Of a DNA stretch of 64,000 nucleotides, positions 43,178 to 52,509 are shown in pieces (within the stretch, counting starts at the first letter, position 1; every line of letters starts with the position of its first letter). The notes under the pieces are model-generated. The model did not search any database. It saw only the letters and a program-made list of their open reading frames with translations, and was not told where the DNA came from. This stretch comes from Pseudomonas protegens (GTDB taxonomy: Bacteria > Pseudomonadota > Gammaproteobacteria > Pseudomonadales > Pseudomonadaceae): contig NZ_CP060201.1 in the NCBI RefSeq assembly GCF_013407925.2, positions 5,441,001 through 5,505,000 of the forward strand, in the 5' to 3' direction. A program made the position numbers and the translations under genes.

Positions 43178-44130
43178 GAGTTGACCGTGCCTTCTTGCAG
43201 CGCCTGTTCTTGTCGGTCGATAGCCTGCTCCAGCTCAGCAGAGCGGCGAGCCCATTGCTCGGGCGGCAGTGGTTTGGACCATTCGATGATCGCGGGGTCA
43301 GTCAGATCAGGAGGAGGAGTAAGCTTCCAAGCCTGAACCATCATGATCAGCGGAGTGCCAAAAATAAAAATGGAGACGAAAAACCAAAGAGCTTGGCCAA
43401 ACTCCTTAGCGAGCAGGTGATCGCGAATCTCCGTCACGAATCCCCACAACGAGCCCCAGAAAACCCCCTTTTTTCCAAGCTTTCCCCTCAAGTCCTCCAG
43501 ATCACCATCACGCGGGACTGCATCCGGCCCGATCTCCATATAACTGCGCATGCATTCCCACAAACTCATAGCTGTTTCCCCGCCGCCACAGCTGAACCCC
43601 AGGCTGAAGTCGCGTTCCTTTTCCGGAGCGTCGGGATCGGGATTGCGAAAGCCCACCACCAGCAGCCCTTGAGTGGTTTTGCCGTGTTGTCCAACAGAGG
43701 ATGTAGCCACGGCCTGGGCGGTGACTTGTTCCCAGGGCACGATCCAGTAACGACCGTCGGCAAAGGGCACACAGACTTCGCGGCGTTGGCGGTTGAAGCG
43801 GACAGGTAGAGGGACCGATTTGGTCAGGCCATATAGAAGGATGAGGATCGGAATACCGAGCATGAACGAGAAAATAATAGTCAGTCCTAGGTTTTCTCCT
43901 CCAGCTCCCCCCATGTTCCACAGTATTAATAGCGCTGTTAACACTGATGGCCAGAGCACCATCACGAACGAGCCAATGCTGTAAGAGCCGATATCCAGAA
44001 ATACATCGTTCTTGCGCCAGATGGTGTTGAGCACATCCTTGGGTGATTGACCGGTGGGGATGGCCGGTGGTGCCAGATAGTCCTCTCTTGAAAGAAAACC
44101 TTGTCGGCCACGTGGTGTGCTTGAAGTCAT
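43174..44130 (-). CDS. DUF6708-like membrane protein, putative T6SS immunity (copy 2)
   Basis: A 318-residue paralogue of copy 1 with the same N terminus (FLSREDYLAPPAIPTG) and core (FNRQRREVCVPFADGRYW). The first membrane pair (SVLTALLILWNMGGAGG...) and the region after MEIGPDAVP are different. Its start overlaps the stop of the upstream gene by 4 nt. It belongs to the hcp-vgrG operon on the minus strand. Confidence 0.75.
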   Translation of the reverse strand: MTSSTPRGRQGFLSREDYLAPPAIPTGQSPKDVLNTIWRKNDVFLDIGSYSIGSFVMVLWPSVLTALLILWNMGGAGGENLGLTIIFSFMLGIPILILLYGLTKSVPLPVRFNRQRREVCVPFADGRYWIVPWEQVTAQAVATSSVGQHGKTTQGLLVVGFRNPDPDAPEKERDFSLGFSCGGGETAMSLWECMRSYMEIGPDAVPRDGDLEDLRGKLGKKGVFWGSLWGFVTEIRDHLLAKEFGQALWFFVSIFIFGTPLIMMVQAWKLTPPPDLTDPAIIEWSKPLPPEQWARRSAELEQAIDRQEQALQEGTVNS

Positions 44131-44888
44131 GCCCGTTCCTTGGGATCCAGATAGTTGAGAGGCTGGCCGGCGCCCAGCCGGTAAATAGCGGCGCGATCCA
44201 GCTCTGGAGTCGGTTCGCCAGGACGCAAGGTGATGATTTCACCGTCCGGACTCAATAGCCCGCCATTGGGTGCCAGCACATAGGCCATGCCCTTTGGGCC
44301 GCCGATGGTTGCACCGCCCCCAGCCAGCAAGGCCATGGGGTTGTGATAGCGGATGCGCAAGGAGAGGCGGGTCAGGGATCGTGGAAAGCTGGCCGTCAGA
44401 CGCAACCCCTGACCTTCATCGGCAGGAATCCATTGGCATTTGCTGGCCCGCAACCAGTCTGCTCCCAGGTCGATCGATGTGCCTTGGGTGCCGGTGTTGA
44501 AGTGGGCCGTGTAAGGAGTGGGGTTGCCGCTCATGGCCAGATCGACTTCCGTCGACTCGGGAGCCGCGCCGGGCAGGTCGATGGTGAGCCGGGAGATGCC
44601 GTCCTGGGTAATGGTGTCGCCCAACGCGCCGCTGATTCTGACTTGGCGCGTTTCCATCTCCAGGCGAGGCTGGTATAGCAAGGTAAACAGCAGGTTGAGT
44701 TCATTGAGTTGGGTTTGCGGATCGATACTTTGGTTGGTTGGTTGGTTGGTTGGTTGGTTGCGGCTCGGCGATGGCTCCAGCAGCACCAGCTTCTGGCTCT
44801 CGGGGTGATCCTTGCCGATCACCTGGACGATCAGTTTGCCGGCTTCGCAGGCTGGGCCCGGGCTCAGGCTACCGATGGAGGCGCTCAT
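44127..44888 (-). CDS. T6SS-island protein of unknown function with tetranucleotide repeat
   Basis: A 253-residue protein starting MSASIGSLSPGPACEAGKLIVQV. It is rich in beta-type segments with no membrane helix. I do not recognise the family. Residues near 43-54 (NQPTNQPTNQS) are encoded by seven CCAA tetranucleotides, so a change of copy number would shift the reading frame. Its start overlaps the stop of the upstream frameshifted gene and its stop overlaps DUF6708 copy 2 (both ATGA), so it is translationally coupled within the island operon. Confidence 0.6.
   Translation of the reverse strand: MSASIGSLSPGPACEAGKLIVQVIGKDHPESQKLVLLEPSPSRNQPTNQPTNQSIDPQTQLNELNLLFTLLYQPRLEMETRQVRISGALGDTITQDGISRLTIDLPGAAPESTEVDLAMSGNPTPYTAHFNTGTQGTSIDLGADWLRASKCQWIPADEGQGLRLTASFPRSLTRLSLRIRYHNPMALLAGGGATIGGPKGMAYVLAPNGGLLSPDGEIITLRPGEPTPELDRAAIYRLGAGQPLNYLDPKERA
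44730..44760. repeat. Tetranucleotide repeat (TTGG)x7 within a gene
   Basis: Seven uninterrupted TTGG units plus TTG on the plus strand (CCAA on the coding strand), inside the gene at 44127-44888. The unit length is not a multiple of three. Confidence 0.95.
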
Positions 44889-45235
44889 GTCAGTGACTCC
44901 TTGTCTTGCCAATGCCGACGTAACAGTTCCAGGCGGTCCTCATCGCTGGTGTGTGAAGCCAGACGCGGCAGGTCGTGGTGGGCATAGCGCAGCCGCAGGT
45001 CGAGAAAACGCTGCAGTTCCTCGGCCTGGACGAAGCCCAGATCCATGCCCTGCTCCAGGTACTCACTCGCTTGGGTGAATGACAGGTCGCGCTGCCGCTT
45101 CCACCATTGATAACTGCATGGGCGTGCCGCCCTTGGGCTTCTGGTACAGCTCCACCAGAGGCAGGTGTTCCTTGAGGCGTTGTTGTAGAAGCGCCCCCGA
45201 CAACAGTGACGCCGGAGCTGGCGATTCAATCTGGC
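44885..45235 (-). pseudogene. Frameshifted small T6SS-island gene
   Basis: One minus-strand frame reads well from about 45240 to 45085 (IESPAPASLLSGALLQQRLK, then LPLVELYQKPKGGTPMQLSM) and then stops. A second frame takes over with RDLSFTQASEYLEQGMDLGF and ends at 44885, overlapping the next gene as ATGA. The likely shift point is the GCGGCAGCGCGACC tract near 45090. Joined, the two frames give about 115 residues. I do not recognise the family. A sequencing error is an alternative explanation. Confidence 0.5.
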
Positions 45236-46212
45236 TTTTCAGGCGATTGGCGTTGCTGTTCAAGATTCTTTTTTTGTTCGATATCGATGAGTCGAGTGGT
45301 AGGGCCATTTGGCTCTAAACGTTCCATCACCAGTTTTGGCCAGAGCTTACGACTGCGGCGTTTGGCGACGCTGTAGGTGAACTCCTGAATAGTATTCATA
45401 GGGCTAAACAATATGCCCATTATTAATAGGTAGAAATCCGCAAAATCCAGAAAATTTTTACCATCGTTTCTTTTGTACTCAGTAAAAATTCGCTCCCACG
45501 TATTTTTGAAAAGCTTCGTTCCACTTCCAGAAATCTCCAACTGACTTTTAATAAATGCATCAGACTCGCTATGTCTACCATACTCATCAAACCATGGTCC
45601 ATTATTCATGTATGCACGCAGATACTCCCAAGAGCTTTCCTGCAATTCAAGGCTTTTACCCATAGGTAATCCTAGGCTTAGCATCAACTGTTTTTCCGGA
45701 TGACAAAAACATTGAACTAAAATCTCCAACGAGGCATGACGCATGTCTCCGGTATAAGGTCCCACCATCTGAAATTGGTATGCAACCGCAGCTATACCAT
45801 CCCAAGGAGTATGAAATAATTCCTCATCGTGCTGAAAGTAAACTTCACGAGTACGTCGATTGAAAAGTATAGGTGGGGGCACAGAGCGGAGTACTTCCCA
45901 AAGAAAAGGTACGATGAATAGAGAAATTGCGATCAAGAGCACTTCCAGTGCCGGCTGATATCTACCATGCCATAAAAAATATGCAGATATACATAAAAAC
46001 ATCAGCCCAGACATTCCACCCAGCATGCCTGTCAACATCCCTTTATATGAGTCCCCTCCATTGGCAATTTCTAAATAAATTTCATTATGCTCCTCAATAT
46101 CGAGCAAATTCATGGGCGACCTGCCTGTGGATCTATCCGAATACAAAATCGCACTACTATTTTTCCCGCTTAGCTTGCCCCCTAAAAACTTTATAAGTTT
46201 TCCTTTAGTCAT
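45226..46212 (-). CDS. DUF6708-like membrane protein, putative immunity to the VasX-like effector
   Basis: A 328-residue distant paralogue of the two DUF6708-like proteins. It has two hydrophobic helices (SGLMFLCISAYFLWHG; VLLIAISLFIVPFLWEVL) and a core FNRRTREVYFQHDEELFHTPWD. It is much richer in A+T than the pvd genes. It lies 4 bp after the VasX-like effector, in the usual place of a cognate immunity gene, and as a membrane protein it fits protection against a pore former. That function is inferred from position. Confidence 0.7.
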   Translation of the reverse strand: MTKGKLIKFLGGKLSGKNSSAILYSDRSTGRSPMNLLDIEEHNEIYLEIANGGDSYKGMLTGMLGGMSGLMFLCISAYFLWHGRYQPALEVLLIAISLFIVPFLWEVLRSVPPPILFNRRTREVYFQHDEELFHTPWDGIAAVAYQFQMVGPYTGDMRHASLEILVQCFCHPEKQLMLSLGLPMGKSLELQESSWEYLRAYMNNGPWFDEYGRHSESDAFIKSQLEISGSGTKLFKNTWERIFTEYKRNDGKNFLDFADFYLLIMGILFSPMNTIQEFTYSVAKRRSRKLWPKLVMERLEPNGPTTRLIDIEQKKNLEQQRQSPEKPD

Positions 46213-46216
46213 AATT

Positions 46217-49105
46217 TCAACTCAAATTAATATCAATGAGTGGCAAATAAAGCCCCTCAATGGGTTGATATATTAAATTACCGCGAATACCAGTCAGCTT
46301 CATCGCATCGTTCTGATGATAGGCTGCGCTAAGGCACAGTACACCGGGTTCTTGTCGGATGCGGCTACCAAACTCTTGTTTTAAGGGATTGGGCTCTTCC
46401 TCCCCCCACTCCAATGGATAGGAAATCTTGCGGGGTGGGCTGAAGTCCATAAGGGGTTGTTCTTGGGTCCACTCCTCGACTCCGCTAAAACTCACCATGC
46501 CTTGTTGATAACTTGTTTGGCCTTCGATCAACAACACCAAACGAACCTCATTGACCCACTCACCACTGACCGGATTGATATCAATCCAGCGATGGAGTTT
46601 CATTGTTACTGGGGCCACCGCCTGATAGTAGGCTTTCATTGTCTCTTCGTAACTATTTGACCAATTGGCAGGGCGAGTTCCGAAGCAGGTCTGCTTGACC
46701 CAAGTTTCGAGAGGCGTGTCTTTGGTATACATGCGTGCCAGCAAGCCACCAAATATAGTTATAACCAATCCCGTTGCTTGTGCAACAAGTGGAGCAGGCA
46801 AAACAGTGACACCACGCCCTAATGCAGTAACACTACCCATAATTACTGTGGCGCGAGAGACTCGCAACATACGGGAGATTTTTAAGGAAACTCGAATATA
46901 ACCAAAGCTAGCTACGCCTAAGCCGACGTTGACAGTAGCTGTATCAATATCTCCTAACCTATAAGAATCCAGCGCATCCCAACCGTAGATAATAGTATCT
47001 AGCCCTGCAGTAGCTGCTTGAATAAGCACTGCGCTAGCGCCAATTTTTAACGCGTTCGCAAGCAATTTTTGCGCTTCGAAATTGACCTTGCCAGACTTAC
47101 CAGTAAACGCTTTCCATTTTACATCTGCGAGATGTTGAGAAATTGTGGAGAAAGCCGCCCAAACGCCCAGACCTGCACTCATAGCTGTCAAGTTGTTCTT
47201 GTTTGTGTAGTTTTCAGACAAAGCATCAAAACTACTTCTCAAATTCCAAACCGAAACCAGCGCAATCAAAACCTTCAGCGGCGAATCATTCAACAGATCA
47301 CGCGCATTCAATGGCAGATCAAGTTTCGTCGCACTTTTGGGTAGTGGAGGTAAGTCCTCTGCACTCGGCCCAGGAGTTTTTACCGTGGGTGCAGGCGCGC
47401 CACTTCCATACCCCGGAGCAGGATGTGCGGGGGCTGCCGGGCGCTGGGCCGGGATAAGGTTTAGGTGAGGGTACCCCTGCACCTGCTTAGCGATGGCCGA
47501 AGGCTGGCCTTTGCCTGTCGCTGCATCGCCTGCTCCTTTGCTTTCAACACGGGCATTACGCGCGTCCTGTTCTTCAAGTGTGGCGATTTCTTTTTTCAGG
47601 CGTCGGCGCTTCGATTTGTTCTGCGTGCCATCGAGCTGTTCGCCAAGCCAGGCCAAGCTCTGCTTTGCGCTCAACGCCTGTACCTCCACCTGCTGCTGGC
47701 TGCGCGCAAGCATGGCCTGGAGCAGGCGTAGGGCGGCGAGATTGACTTGCTCGGGCATGCTACGCATATGGCCACCCACCACTGGGGCCATGGCGGCAAA
47801 AAAAGCCTCTGTCGGCCTGGCCAAGGGCAGTTCCGACAGTCTGCTCGCTCCTGCATTCAACGACGCCGCAAGGGTCAGGGCTTGGGCCATACGCTTGGCC
47901 GTGGGCTCGACAGGTTCGAGGTTTTCAGGAATATGCAGCAGTTGTTTGATTTCAGTGCCTGAAAGGCGTTGCAGCAGCCCCAGCACTGTCCAGAGCAACC
48001 ACGGCTTTTCGTTGTCCAGGTCCATGGCTTGATGCAGCGCCTGGACCCCAATGGCCGTGGCAGACGGGCCGAGGCAGGCCGCGGCGAAGCTGGCCTCCAG
48101 AAGGTCACGGGCCTCATGCTGGGTGATGTCCATGTGCCCGCAGGCGGTTTCCAGGGTGGCCGGGCCCTGTTGACCCAGGGTGCCAAACCAGTCTGCCCAT
48201 AAGGTGACGATCCGCCGACGATCGAAGTCGAGTTGGTCGGCGGCCTGTTTCTGCTCGCGCCATGTGCGTTTCAAGGCTTCGTAGTCGGTGTCGCTGGGCA
48301 AGTTGGCCTTGAGCTGTTTGTCATGCTCACTCAGTTCTTGGAGCACGCTGGCGACCATCCAACGGTCGCGATGCGCCAGACTTTGCTTGTCGAAAGCCAG
48401 ATTACGGGCACGTACCAGGCCGGCCAGATCGATCAGTACTCCCCAGGGATCGTCGACGATTGCGTAATGTTGTTGTTCACAGCGCTGCATGCGGCGCAGG
48501 ATCGGGTCGTTCAATTGCCAGGGTTGTGGTTCTGGCAAACAGCTCCAGCGGAAGTTTTCCGGGGTACTGTCTCCGAGAAATTTCCGCGTGCTGGACAACA
48601 AGCCGCTTTCGGGGGCCATACCGGGCGTCAGGTTGCGCATGACACGTTGACGGACATTGCCCTGGGTCTTGACGGCAGTGAACTGCGAATCGCTCCAGCG
48701 TACCGGCGACCAGGCCAGTTGTGCGGGCGCACCGGCCGGTAGCAGCAGGTAGACCTGGGCTTGTTTCTCCAGCACCGGACCACCGCGTGGTGTTTGGCTC
48801 AACAGGGTGCTATCGACCCGGTATTCGCTAAGCAGGTGAGTGCTGTCCTGCCAGACATACAACCAACCGTCCCGTAGCAGGCGCGGCACGTACCCCAGGG
48901 GCCACTGGGCCAGTGGCGGGTGATCGGGCCCCAGTTCCGGGAACTGGCCGCTCACTGCTTGCAGGCCCAACGCGCTGGCGTCGATGCTGGCGAGCTGCGG
49001 TTCCGAAGTGACCGGGCCAATGGCATAACGCACGGGCAGAACAGCAGCCAGCAACGGGCAACTGGCCGGTTTGAAGTGTTGCGGAGCATGTGCGGCCTGG
49101 TTCAT
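46217..49105 (-). CDS. T6SS effector, VasX-like (putative pore-forming toxin)
   Basis: A 962-residue protein. The N terminus (CPLLAAVLPVRYAIGP and LRDGWLYVWQD) matches the 'toxin VasX N-terminal region' of T6SS effectors. A helical middle with a charged coiled-coil-like stretch (NKSKRRRLKKEIATLEEQDA, near 500) and a Pro/Ala-rich linker follow. The C-terminal third has several hydrophobic segments (KVLIALVSVWNL, GASAVLIQAATAGLDTIIYG, APLVAQATGLVITIFGGLLA), as expected for a pore-forming domain. GC content falls sharply after about residue 590, as in modular polymorphic toxins. It sits between its DUF4123 chaperone (4-nt overlap) and a putative immunity gene. Confidence 0.82.
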   Translation of the reverse strand: MNQAAHAPQHFKPASCPLLAAVLPVRYAIGPVTSEPQLASIDASALGLQAVSGQFPELGPDHPPLAQWPLGYVPRLLRDGWLYVWQDSTHLLSEYRVDSTLLSQTPRGGPVLEKQAQVYLLLPAGAPAQLAWSPVRWSDSQFTAVKTQGNVRQRVMRNLTPGMAPESGLLSSTRKFLGDSTPENFRWSCLPEPQPWQLNDPILRRMQRCEQQHYAIVDDPWGVLIDLAGLVRARNLAFDKQSLAHRDRWMVASVLQELSEHDKQLKANLPSDTDYEALKRTWREQKQAADQLDFDRRRIVTLWADWFGTLGQQGPATLETACGHMDITQHEARDLLEASFAAACLGPSATAIGVQALHQAMDLDNEKPWLLWTVLGLLQRLSGTEIKQLLHIPENLEPVEPTAKRMAQALTLAASLNAGASRLSELPLARPTEAFFAAMAPVVGGHMRSMPEQVNLAALRLLQAMLARSQQQVEVQALSAKQSLAWLGEQLDGTQNKSKRRRLKKEIATLEEQDARNARVESKGAGDAATGKGQPSAIAKQVQGYPHLNLIPAQRPAAPAHPAPGYGSGAPAPTVKTPGPSAEDLPPLPKSATKLDLPLNARDLLNDSPLKVLIALVSVWNLRSSFDALSENYTNKNNLTAMSAGLGVWAAFSTISQHLADVKWKAFTGKSGKVNFEAQKLLANALKIGASAVLIQAATAGLDTIIYGWDALDSYRLGDIDTATVNVGLGVASFGYIRVSLKISRMLRVSRATVIMGSVTALGRGVTVLPAPLVAQATGLVITIFGGLLARMYTKDTPLETWVKQTCFGTRPANWSNSYEETMKAYYQAVAPVTMKLHRWIDINPVSGEWVNEVRLVLLIEGQTSYQQGMVSFSGVEEWTQEQPLMDFSPPRKISYPLEWGEEEPNPLKQEFGSRIRQEPGVLCLSAAYHQNDAMKLTGIRGNLIYQPIEGLYLPLIDINLS

Positions 49106-49671
49106 TGATCGGTTTCCTGCGACGGCTCGGGCTCTTCTGTGAGGGCGCCTAGTAAAGGCCAGCTCAAGGTGATGTGGGCATCAAAGCTGTCACTAGCGGT
49201 TACTAGGTCCAACTCCGGTTGGTGGTTGCGCCAGGTGGGTATCGGACCTTGTGCGTGGCGCATCCAGAGCACGTCGATGCCGTGCCAGAAGCCTCGGGGC
49301 CATTCGACTCCGGCCTTCCAGGCCCGCAGTAGCGGCCGCGCATCGCCCAGGCGCAACCAGAATTTGCGGCTGTCCGGCGAGCGCACTTGCAGGCGGCGTT
49401 GCAGACAGTGAAACAATTGTTCGGCGGGCAACCGGGCCTCCAACCACAACCCGTGGCGCAGTTCTGTCACGCCGCTGCTCCAGCCCTCATACAGGGGGCT
49501 GTGGCGCGGTGCGTCGAGCAGAATCGGTCCCGACTCCTGCAGCGCGGCATAGGGGGTTTCCAGTAACAGTGGCAGCGGTTGATGGCTGGGATAATGCTGA
49601 TACAGCCAAGCCAGAATATGGTCCTGAGAGGCGCCGTCGAGCAGCAGCGCACCGTGGTGTGTCGGGTTCAT
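49102..49671 (-). CDS. DUF4123 T6SS effector chaperone (Tap/TEC)
   Basis: A 189-residue DUF4123 protein: LLETPYAALQESGPILLD, then RHGLWLEA, RKFWLRLGDARPLLRAW and the C-terminal TLSWPLLGAL. DUF4123 proteins load a specific effector onto its VgrG tip. It overlaps vgrG upstream and the VasX-like effector downstream by 4 nt each, a tight vgrG-chaperone-effector set. Confidence 0.85.
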   Translation of the reverse strand: MNPTHHGALLLDGASQDHILAWLYQHYPSHQPLPLLLETPYAALQESGPILLDAPRHSPLYEGWSSGVTELRHGLWLEARLPAEQLFHCLQRRLQVRSPDSRKFWLRLGDARPLLRAWKAGVEWPRGFWHGIDVLWMRHAQGPIPTWRNHQPELDLVTASDSFDAHITLSWPLLGALTEEPEPSQETDQ

Positions 49672-51728
49672 GAGCTAGCCTTCCTGGCACGTTTTGCCGC
49701 TTCACAGACTTCACACACTCCGGCCTTGGCTTGACGAAAGACCAGGTGTTGCTTGACCAGGGCTTCCAGCGGGATGCCCGGCTTATCTTCATCCGCCGCC
49801 TGCAACGGCCCCGGCAACAATGGCGCCGCACCACTGCCACTGCCCGGGCTGCCGCCGGAGTTGTTATTGACCAGGGCGCCGCTGAGGGCCACGCCGCCGG
49901 CGTCGATCTTGATCCAGCTGCCGCCGCCCTTGAGGGTCAGTTCGCTGCCGGCTTCGAGCACCACTTTCAGGCCGCTGGACAGGTGGATTTCCTGGCCGGC
50001 TTCGATGAACAGGCCGTTGCCCAGTTGCAGGTGCTGGCTGCCGGCAATGCTCAGGTGATCACTGGCGCGGGCTTCGACTTTGCGGTCGCCATGCACGGTG
50101 TGGTGTTCTTCAGCCTTGAATTCGCTGTAGCTGTTGGCTTCCAGCGTGTCGTGGCGCTGGTGGCCGACGCGGATTTTCTGGTCGTGTTCGATGTGCTGGT
50201 CCCAGTCGCGCTGGGTGTGGATGAAGATTTGCTCGGCGCCTTTTTTGTCTTCGATGCGCAGTTCGTTGAAGCCGCCGCCACCGGGGGAGCTCAGGGTCTT
50301 GAAGGTGCTGCGGGTCTTGTGTTGCGGCAGCGGGTAGGGGACGACGTTTTCCTTGTGGTACAGGCAGCCGGTGATCAGCGGCTGGTCGGGATCGCCTTCG
50401 AGGAAGGTCACCAGCACTTCCATGCCGACCCGGGGGACGGCGATGGCGCCATACCAGGCGCCGGCCCAGGCCGAGGACACCCGTAGCCAGCAGCTGCTCT
50501 TGTCGTTGCCCTGGCCCTCGCGGTCCCAGTGAAACTGCACCTTGACCCGGCCGTGGGCGTCGGTGTGGATTTCCTCGTCCCGAGGGCCGGTGACCTTGGC
50601 GGTCTGGCTGCCGAGAATCCGCGGCTTGGGGTGTTCCAGGGGCGGGCGATGGGGCACTTCCCAGGGGGGGGCGGTGAAGCGGTTGCGGTAGCCCTGGTGA
50701 AAGCCTGTTCCGGCCCGGGTGTCGCTGGTGATGGACTCTTCCAGCACCTGCGGCTGTTTGCCTTCGTGGAGGACTTCGGTCAGTAGCCACAGGTCGTTCC
50801 AGGCCGGGTGGGGGTGCCCGCTCAGGGGCAGGAAATGCCCGCTGCGCAGGCTTGGCTGGTCGCTGTGGCCGCTGGCCTGGCGGTAGTCGCTGCGGTGCCG
50901 TTCCAGGGCGCGCCTGGCCAGATGCTTGCCGCGCTCGCGGTCGGTGAAGCGTCCGGGGTAGGCGTAGTCTTCAAGGTCCGGCTCGGCTTTTGGCTCTTGC
51001 GGTTTGGCCGCTCCCTGCATCTGCAGGCGCGGTTTTTCGAAGTCGTAGTCGCGGCGCGTGGTGCGGCTGGGGCGCGCTTCGAAGCGCAGCTCGAAACGCT
51101 TGATCACCGGCTCGCTGGCCACCAGGCCGGAGTCTTGCCGGTAGGCCACCGGGGCCAGTTTGCGGAACACCGTCTGGTCTTCGCCGAACACCAGTCGATG
51201 CCCTTCGCGGCTGTGCTGAAAGTGGTAGTGCAGGCCCTCTTCCTCGCACAGGCGCTGGATGAAGCGCAGGTCCGATTCGTCGTACTGCACGCAGTACTCA
51301 CGCTCTGGGTAGGGGCCGGCGAGGTGGAAGTGGTAGTCGTTGCCGAGGATGCCGTGTTCTTCCAGCACCTGGGCGATGATCTGCGGCACGCTCAGGTGCT
51401 GGAAGATCCGCTGGTTGATGCGCTGGCCCAGATAGGCCAGGCGCGGGCCGAGGGTGATCCGGTAGTGGGTCAGGCGACGACCGCGGTCGCCTTGGGCGAT
51501 GCGCTGGATCTGCCCGTGAATGCCGCTGCCATCGGCCGCCAGTTGCAGGAAGGCCGGGGTGTGCAGCAGCGCGTCCAGGTCCAGGTTGGAGCGTTCGCTG
51601 ACCAGCTCCAGGTCGAAGGCGAAGGGCCGGCTGATGCGCTCCCGGCCCTGCAGGCCGAGCACTTGAAAGTCGTGGGGGCGACCCTCCAGGGTCAGGCTGA
51701 AATGCGTCTGGTCGGCGGCGGCGAACAT
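49668..51728 (-). CDS. vgrG: VgrG type VI secretion spike protein
   Basis: A 686-residue VgrG. The N-terminal gp27-like part (FSLTLEGRPHDFQVLGLQGRERISRPF; YCVQYDESDLRFIQRLCEEEGL) is followed by the gp5 OB-fold (HGRVKVQFHWDREGQGN, WAGAWYGAIAVPRVGMEV) and the beta-helical needle with DUF2345-like features (GSWIKIDAGGVALSG). A short C-terminal tail ends with a CEVCEAAKRARK Cys-x2-Cys motif. No PAAR gene is nearby. No core T6SS genes (tss) are in the window, so this is an orphan vgrG cluster relying on an apparatus encoded elsewhere. Confidence 0.93.
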   Translation of the reverse strand: MFAAADQTHFSLTLEGRPHDFQVLGLQGRERISRPFAFDLELVSERSNLDLDALLHTPAFLQLAADGSGIHGQIQRIAQGDRGRRLTHYRITLGPRLAYLGQRINQRIFQHLSVPQIIAQVLEEHGILGNDYHFHLAGPYPEREYCVQYDESDLRFIQRLCEEEGLHYHFQHSREGHRLVFGEDQTVFRKLAPVAYRQDSGLVASEPVIKRFELRFEARPSRTTRRDYDFEKPRLQMQGAAKPQEPKAEPDLEDYAYPGRFTDRERGKHLARRALERHRSDYRQASGHSDQPSLRSGHFLPLSGHPHPAWNDLWLLTEVLHEGKQPQVLEESITSDTRAGTGFHQGYRNRFTAPPWEVPHRPPLEHPKPRILGSQTAKVTGPRDEEIHTDAHGRVKVQFHWDREGQGNDKSSCWLRVSSAWAGAWYGAIAVPRVGMEVLVTFLEGDPDQPLITGCLYHKENVVPYPLPQHKTRSTFKTLSSPGGGGFNELRIEDKKGAEQIFIHTQRDWDQHIEHDQKIRVGHQRHDTLEANSYSEFKAEEHHTVHGDRKVEARASDHLSIAGSQHLQLGNGLFIEAGQEIHLSSGLKVVLEAGSELTLKGGGSWIKIDAGGVALSGALVNNNSGGSPGSGSGAAPLLPGPLQAADEDKPGIPLEALVKQHLVFRQAKAGVCEVCEAAKRARKASS

Positions 51729-51824
51729 TCCCTGTGCCTCGATGCGGGCAGTGCAACTGCTGAGTCAATAAGGGCCCGGGCCAGCGGGGCTGGCCAGGGC
51801 GCGGTAAGGGTCGAGCGGCCTTCC

Positions 51825-52343
51825 TTAGCCGGTGACCGGGGTCCGCCAGTCATCGGAACCGGAAGTGCCGGAGACTTCGTGGGTCCAGGTGATCTTGCGG
51901 TAGGTGAAGTGCACGTCTTCCAGGTGGGTGAAGTGGGCGTTGCCCGGGTCCTGGCAGTTGTGCATGTAGTCCTTGATGTCGACGATGATCGCGTCCTCAA
52001 GGGTGGTGGTGTAGTAGTGCTCCTGGGTGCCGGCGGCGGAGGTGCGGTACCACTGGATGACGATCTCGGTCAGGCGCTCGCCCGAGGTCAGCGCCGCCAG
52101 CAGCAGCGGCGAAGCCTTGTCGAAGACCTTGGTGATGATCACCGGCTTGTGCACGCGCTGGCCGGTGGGCTGGCCGGACTGCGGATCGCGGGGAATGATC
52201 ACTTCGTGCTGAAAGCCCTGGACCATGACCTGGTCTTCATGACCTTCCTGGTAGGTGTTGCCCACGGAATCGGCGGTAAAGGCCCCGGCGGTGATCAGCC
52301 CCTGTTTGGTGCCGGTGACGGACATATACGCTGGCGTTGCCAT
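51825..52343 (-). CDS. hcp: Hcp type VI secretion tube protein
   Basis: A 172-residue Hcp1-family protein: the MATPAYMSVTGTKQG start, QVMVQGFQHEV, GQRVHKPVIITKVFDKASPLLLAAL and TYRKITWTHEVSGTSGSDDW. AAGGAG lies 8 nt before the ATG. First gene of the island operon, 96 bp before vgrG, with a sigma-54-like promoter and palindromic sites upstream. Confidence 0.94.
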   Translation of the reverse strand: MATPAYMSVTGTKQGLITAGAFTADSVGNTYQEGHEDQVMVQGFQHEVIIPRDPQSGQPTGQRVHKPVIITKVFDKASPLLLAALTSGERLTEIVIQWYRTSAAGTQEHYYTTTLEDAIIVDIKDYMHNCQDPGNAHFTHLEDVHFTYRKITWTHEVSGTSGSDDWRTPVTG

Positions 52344-52408
52344 GCATGCTCTCCTTGCAAATCACTAAAGAAACCCCGGCCAGGTGGCCGTGGGGGTGCA
52401 GAGGTGAG

Positions 52409-52424
52409 TACAAGGTCTGTGCCA
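52409..52424 (-). promoter_or_regulatory. Sigma-54 (-24/-12) promoter candidate for hcp
   Basis: On the minus strand TGGCAC-N5-TTGTA, against the consensus TGGCAC-N5-TTGCW: a perfect -24 element and one mismatch in the -12 element. It lies about 66 bp before the hcp start. Confidence 0.6.
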
Positions 52425-52509
52425 GCAATTGATTAGTTGTTTTTAATCAATAAGTTACTGAATTTTCAGCTGTGGCCGGCGGCGTTTTTCGAGGAAATAC
52501 CGGGAAAAG

